Source: CAZKTF01 sp964555565
Lineage (GTDB): Bacteria > Planctomycetota > JAJSAM01 > JAKLKS01
Length of the DNA stretch: 7,404 nucleotides
Direction: 5' to 3'
NCBI GenBank assembly: GCA_964555565.1
Contig: CAZKTF010000182.1
Span: 1 to 7,404 of the forward strand
The first letter of the stretch is position 1, and every line of letters begins with the position of its first letter. A model generated the notes under the pieces. It worked only from the letters and a program-made list of their open reading frames with translations. It had not been told where the DNA came from and did no database searches. Below, piece after piece: positions 6,185 through 7,404 of the stretch. A program made the position numbers and the translations under genes.

Positions 6185-6202
6185 TCGCCGACGGGCGACA
6201 GG
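6181..6202. promoter_or_regulatory. Imperfect palindrome in the divergent intergenic region
   Basis: Arms of 9 nt (CCTATCGCC at 6181-6189 and GGCGACAGG at 6194-6202) pair at 8 of 9 positions around a 4-nt centre (GACG). It lies between two divergent genes, overlaps the candidate - strand -10, and ends 19 nt before the candidate + strand -10. The position suits an operator for a dimeric regulator. Chance occurrence in such GC-rich sequence is also possible. Confidence 0.3.
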
Positions 6203-6221
6203 GCGTGGAGAAGCGGGGGGG

Positions 6222-6227
6222 TAGGAT
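6222..6227 (+). promoter_or_regulatory. Candidate -10 hexamer of a leaderless nucleotidyltransferase start
   Basis: TAGGAT preceded by G, 7 nt before the ATG at 6235, in the same arrangement as upstream of queC. AGGA inside it is 8 nt from the ATG and could alternatively serve as a Shine-Dalgarno sequence. Confidence 0.45.
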
Positions 6228-6234
6228 CCGGGCC

Positions 6235-6822
6235 ATGGCGCTCCCCGCCGTCGTCCTCGCCGCCGGGGGCTCCACGCGGATGGGGAGCCCGAAGGCGCTC
6301 CTCGACCTCGGGGGGAGGACGGCGCTCGCCCGGGTGATCGAGGCGGCGCGCGGGGGCGGCTGCGACCCGGTCCTCGTCGTGGCCGGGGCCTCGCTCGAGG
6401 CCGTCGCGGCGGAGGCCCGCCGGGCCGGGGCCCGCGTCGTCGAGCACCCCGGCTGGGCGAAGGGGAGGACCTCCTCGCTCAAGGCCGCGCTCCCCTGGCT
6501 CCCCTCCGGCGCCCCGGGGCTCCTCCTGTTCCCCGTGGACCATCCGCTCGTCGAGGCGCCGGTCGTGCGCTCCCTCCTCCAGGCCTTCGCCGCGGCGCCC
6601 CCGCCCGGCCCCGCGGCCGTCGTCCCCGTACACGGGGGCCGCCGGGGCCACCCGGTCGTTCTCGCCGCGCGCCTGTTCCCCGCGGTGGTCGCGCTGGCCG
6701 ACGACGCCCCGCTCCGGGACCTCGTGCGCGCGCAGGGGAAGGCCGTCCTCGAGGTCGCGGTCCCCGGCGACGCCGTCCTCAGGAACCTGGACCGGCCGGG
6801 GGACGTTCCCGGCGCCCGCTGA
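6235..6822 (+). CDS. MobA/MocA-type nucleotidyltransferase
   Basis: This is a cytoplasmic nucleotidyltransferase of 195 residues with a single Rossmann-like NTP-transferase domain. The nucleotide-binding signature is LAAGGSTRMGSPKALL (8-23, with R15 and K20). GRTSSLKAAL (77-86) matches the GMxxSL segment, FPVDHPLV (99-106) carries the metal-binding D102, GRRGHP (135-140) is the motif typical of CTP:molybdopterin cytidylyltransferase-like proteins, and NLDRPGDV (184-191) is the C-terminal acidic motif. MocA and MobA attach CMP or GMP to molybdopterin; related single-domain proteins are also annotated only as 'NTP transferase family'. No molybdenum-cofactor or molybdoenzyme gene is in the window, so the substrate is open. 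The ATG at 6235 is chosen over upstream frame sequence because it puts the signature at residue 8 and follows the TAGGAT element by 7 nt. Confidence 0.88.
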   Translation: MALPAVVLAAGGSTRMGSPKALLDLGGRTALARVIEAARGGGCDPVLVVAGASLEAVAAEARRAGARVVEHPGWAKGRTSSLKAALPWLPSGAPGLLLFPVDHPLVEAPVVRSLLQAFAAAPPPGPAAVVPVHGGRRGHPVVLAARLFPAVVALADDAPLRDLVRAQGKAVLEVAVPGDAVLRNLDRPGDVPGAR

Positions 6823-6825
6823 CGT

Positions 6826-6855
6826 CACCTCAGGTGGAACCACTGCTCGAAGTGG
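6826..6855 (+). other. Two small palindromes just after the nucleotidyltransferase stop
   Basis: CACCTCAGGTG (6826-6836) is a perfect 5-bp palindrome with one central base. CCACT (6840-6844) and AGTGG (6851-6855) form a second short stem with a 6-nt loop. Neither is followed by a T tract. They may be part of the 3' end of the transcript, but support for a terminator is weak. Confidence 0.25.
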
Positions 6856-6913
6856 AGCCACAGGACGCCGCGCCAGCGGCTGCACAGGCCCCCGTAAACC
6901 CGCCTCGGCACTT

Positions 6914-6941
6914 CCCCGACGCCTGCGGGGCGTTCTCGGGG
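6914..6941 (+). terminator. Stable GC-rich hairpin, possible terminator
   Basis: CCCCGA (6914-6919) pairs with TCGGGG (6936-6941) and CGCC (6920-6923) with GGCG (6929-6932). This gives ten base pairs around a 5-nt loop, with a 3-nt bulge (TTC) on the 3' side. It lies 91 nt after the nucleotidyltransferase stop and 73 nt before the next gene. No T tract follows, so it would be a non-canonical or merely pausing structure. Confidence 0.35.
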
Positions 6942-7001
6942 CCCCAGGGCTCCACGACCCTTTGGCGGCGCAGCAACGACTCCTGTGCTGTAGCGATAGG
7001 G

Positions 7002-7007
7002 TATGAT
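7002..7007 (+). promoter_or_regulatory. -10 hexamer of the right-edge ORF
   Basis: TATGAT preceded by G, 7 nt before the ATG at 7015. It differs from the bacterial consensus TATAAT at one base. The following 7 nt (AAATTCT) are AT-rich and no Shine-Dalgarno is suitably placed (AGGG is about 13 nt away). This is the strongest single example of the leaderless arrangement in the window. An in-frame ATG at 7003 lies inside the hexamer and is therefore less likely to be the start. Confidence 0.5.
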
Positions 7008-7014
7008 AAATTCT

Positions 7015-7404
7015 ATGTTTATTCGCGTTCGGTTCATCCTCCTCGCGACGGCCTTCGTGACGCTTTGCTTGTGCTTCTGCTCCCGAGATCATCATGTTCG
7101 CACGCGCACACCGGCAGTGACTAGGCTGTACGAGTCCTGGTGCGGGACCGCATCCTGGACTCTGTGCGAAGTAGACACCGGCGGAGCTCAGTGGCCGGAT
7201 GCTCTCTCATCCCTGCTTGGGCTCCGACCGACTCCCGACGATCGACGGTATCTGATTCTCAGAGATGACAACACGTCGCCGTTTACTCTGGGGGAGTCGC
7301 CGTTCAGCTTGGGGGACCGCCAAGTCCCGGAGGACAAGTGCTCCCTGGAGCCTGAGGCATCCCCTCATATGACGCTCCAGGTCGCCGTGGTCGTCGCGAG
7401 GCCG
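7015..7404 (+). CDS. Unrecognised secreted protein, 3' end beyond the window
   Basis: 130 codons run from the ATG to the window edge without a stop, so the gene is truncated on the right. I do not recognise the protein. The N-terminus MFIRVRFILLATAFVTLCLC looks like a Sec signal: two Arg, then about 15 hydrophobic residues. C18, C20 and C22 follow, but none sits in a standard lipobox, so lipoprotein status is unclear. The rest is polar, with WCGTASWTLC (42-51), further Cys at 109, and a tandem SPFTLGE/SPFSLGD (88-101). By my count 37 of 130 third positions are A or T (GC3 about 72%), against almost none in the neighbouring genes; second positions are about 48% GC. GC3 well above GC2 still argues for real coding in a high-GC genome, while the lower GC3 suggests a recently acquired or weakly expressed gene. 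The start is supported by TATGAT 7 nt upstream. Confidence 0.6.
   Translation, partial: MFIRVRFILLATAFVTLCLCFCSRDHHVRTRTPAVTRLYESWCGTASWTLCEVDTGGAQWPDALSSLLGLRPTPDDRRYLILRDDNTSPFTLGESPFSLGDRQVPEDKCSLEPEASPHMTLQVAVVVARP
7276..7317 (+). repeat. 21-bp tandem duplication inside the right-edge ORF
   Basis: The segments 7276-7296 and 7297-7317 match at 16 of 21 positions and encode SPFTLGE and SPFSLGD. Four of the differences fall in two serine/threonine or leucine codons, so the peptide repeat is better conserved than the DNA. Confidence 0.6.

Noticed and set aside
4547..6337. Open frame of 596 codons on the + strand opposite the ThyX-like gene
   Set aside because: It is the antisense shadow of the - strand gene. 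The translation is Glu/Gly/Arg/Val-rich without motifs, whereas the - strand frame has clear ThyX-like motifs.
4512..6482. 656-codon - strand frame overlapping the ThyX-like gene
   Set aside because: Low-complexity Arg/Pro/Gly shadow; it also runs through the divergent promoter region and into the nucleotidyltransferase gene.
6840..6910. Possible tRNA-like folded segment
   Set aside because: Short stems are present, but there is no acceptor stem, T-loop GTTCRA or anticodon arm in the right order.
6825..7037. - strand frame of 70 codons ending WLHFEQWFHLR
   Set aside because: The aromatic-rich end looked like a possible gene remnant. The frame covers the promoter and hairpin region, has no recognisable family motif, no ribosome site, and an AT-rich start inside the neighbouring gene.
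6834..7124. + strand frame of 96 codons after the nucleotidyltransferase gene
   Set aside because: Starts inside a palindrome, crosses the TATGAT element and overlaps the better-supported frame from 7015; no motif.

Overview
The window is GC-rich chromosomal DNA. By eye it is around 70% G+C or higher, with almost every third codon position G or C in the first seven genes. Genes are tightly packed, no phage or plasmid hallmark is visible, and nothing fixes the phylum. High GC, a 'CACGGAGACACGGAG'-type interspersed repeat, a Tat-exported aldo/keto reductase and apparent leaderless starts would suit an uncultivated soil or sediment bacterium (for example Acidobacteriota, Planctomycetota or Myxococcota). 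That placement is a guess.

Layout on the + strand: (1) 3-1199, the 3' part of a polytopic membrane transporter of the ion-transporter superfamily (NhaD / citrate-permease like), cut by the left window edge. (2) 1255-1944 queC and 1941-2621 queE, overlapping by GTGA. Both are enzymes of the preQ0 (7-cyano-7-deazaguanine) branch of queuosine synthesis. (3) 2631-3290, a HAD phosphatase of the phosphoglycolate-phosphatase type, 9 nt after queE. (4) 3291-3555, a non-coding stretch filled by an inverted-repeat element with an internal tandem repeat. (5) 3556-4515, an aldo/keto reductase with a twin-arginine signal. On the - strand, 6148-4532 encodes a 538-residue protein that looks like two fused ThyX (flavin-dependent thymidylate synthase) folds with altered signature motifs. 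It converges on the reductase gene (16 nt apart) and diverges from (6) 6235-6822, a MobA/MocA-type nucleotidyltransferase. (7) 6823-7014 is non-coding with hairpins. (8) From 7015 to the right edge runs an open, stop-free frame of 130 codons with a signal-peptide-like N-terminus and clearly lower third-position GC. I do not recognise this protein.

Only queC-queE form an obvious pathway pair; queD, folE and queF are not in the window. The phosphatase may be co-transcribed with them without sharing the pathway. Five of the six + strand genes whose starts are visible (all except queE) have the same arrangement: a TANNNT hexamer preceded by G, then 6 or 7 nt, then the start codon. This is the geometry expected of a -10 element serving a leaderless mRNA. 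The - strand ThyX-like gene instead has a Shine-Dalgarno-like stretch.

The items most worth a second look are the double ThyX-like protein with degenerate active-site signatures, the shared leaderless-type start architecture, the inverted-repeat element, and the compositionally different secreted-protein ORF at the right edge. I found no defence system, CRISPR array, tRNA or rRNA.
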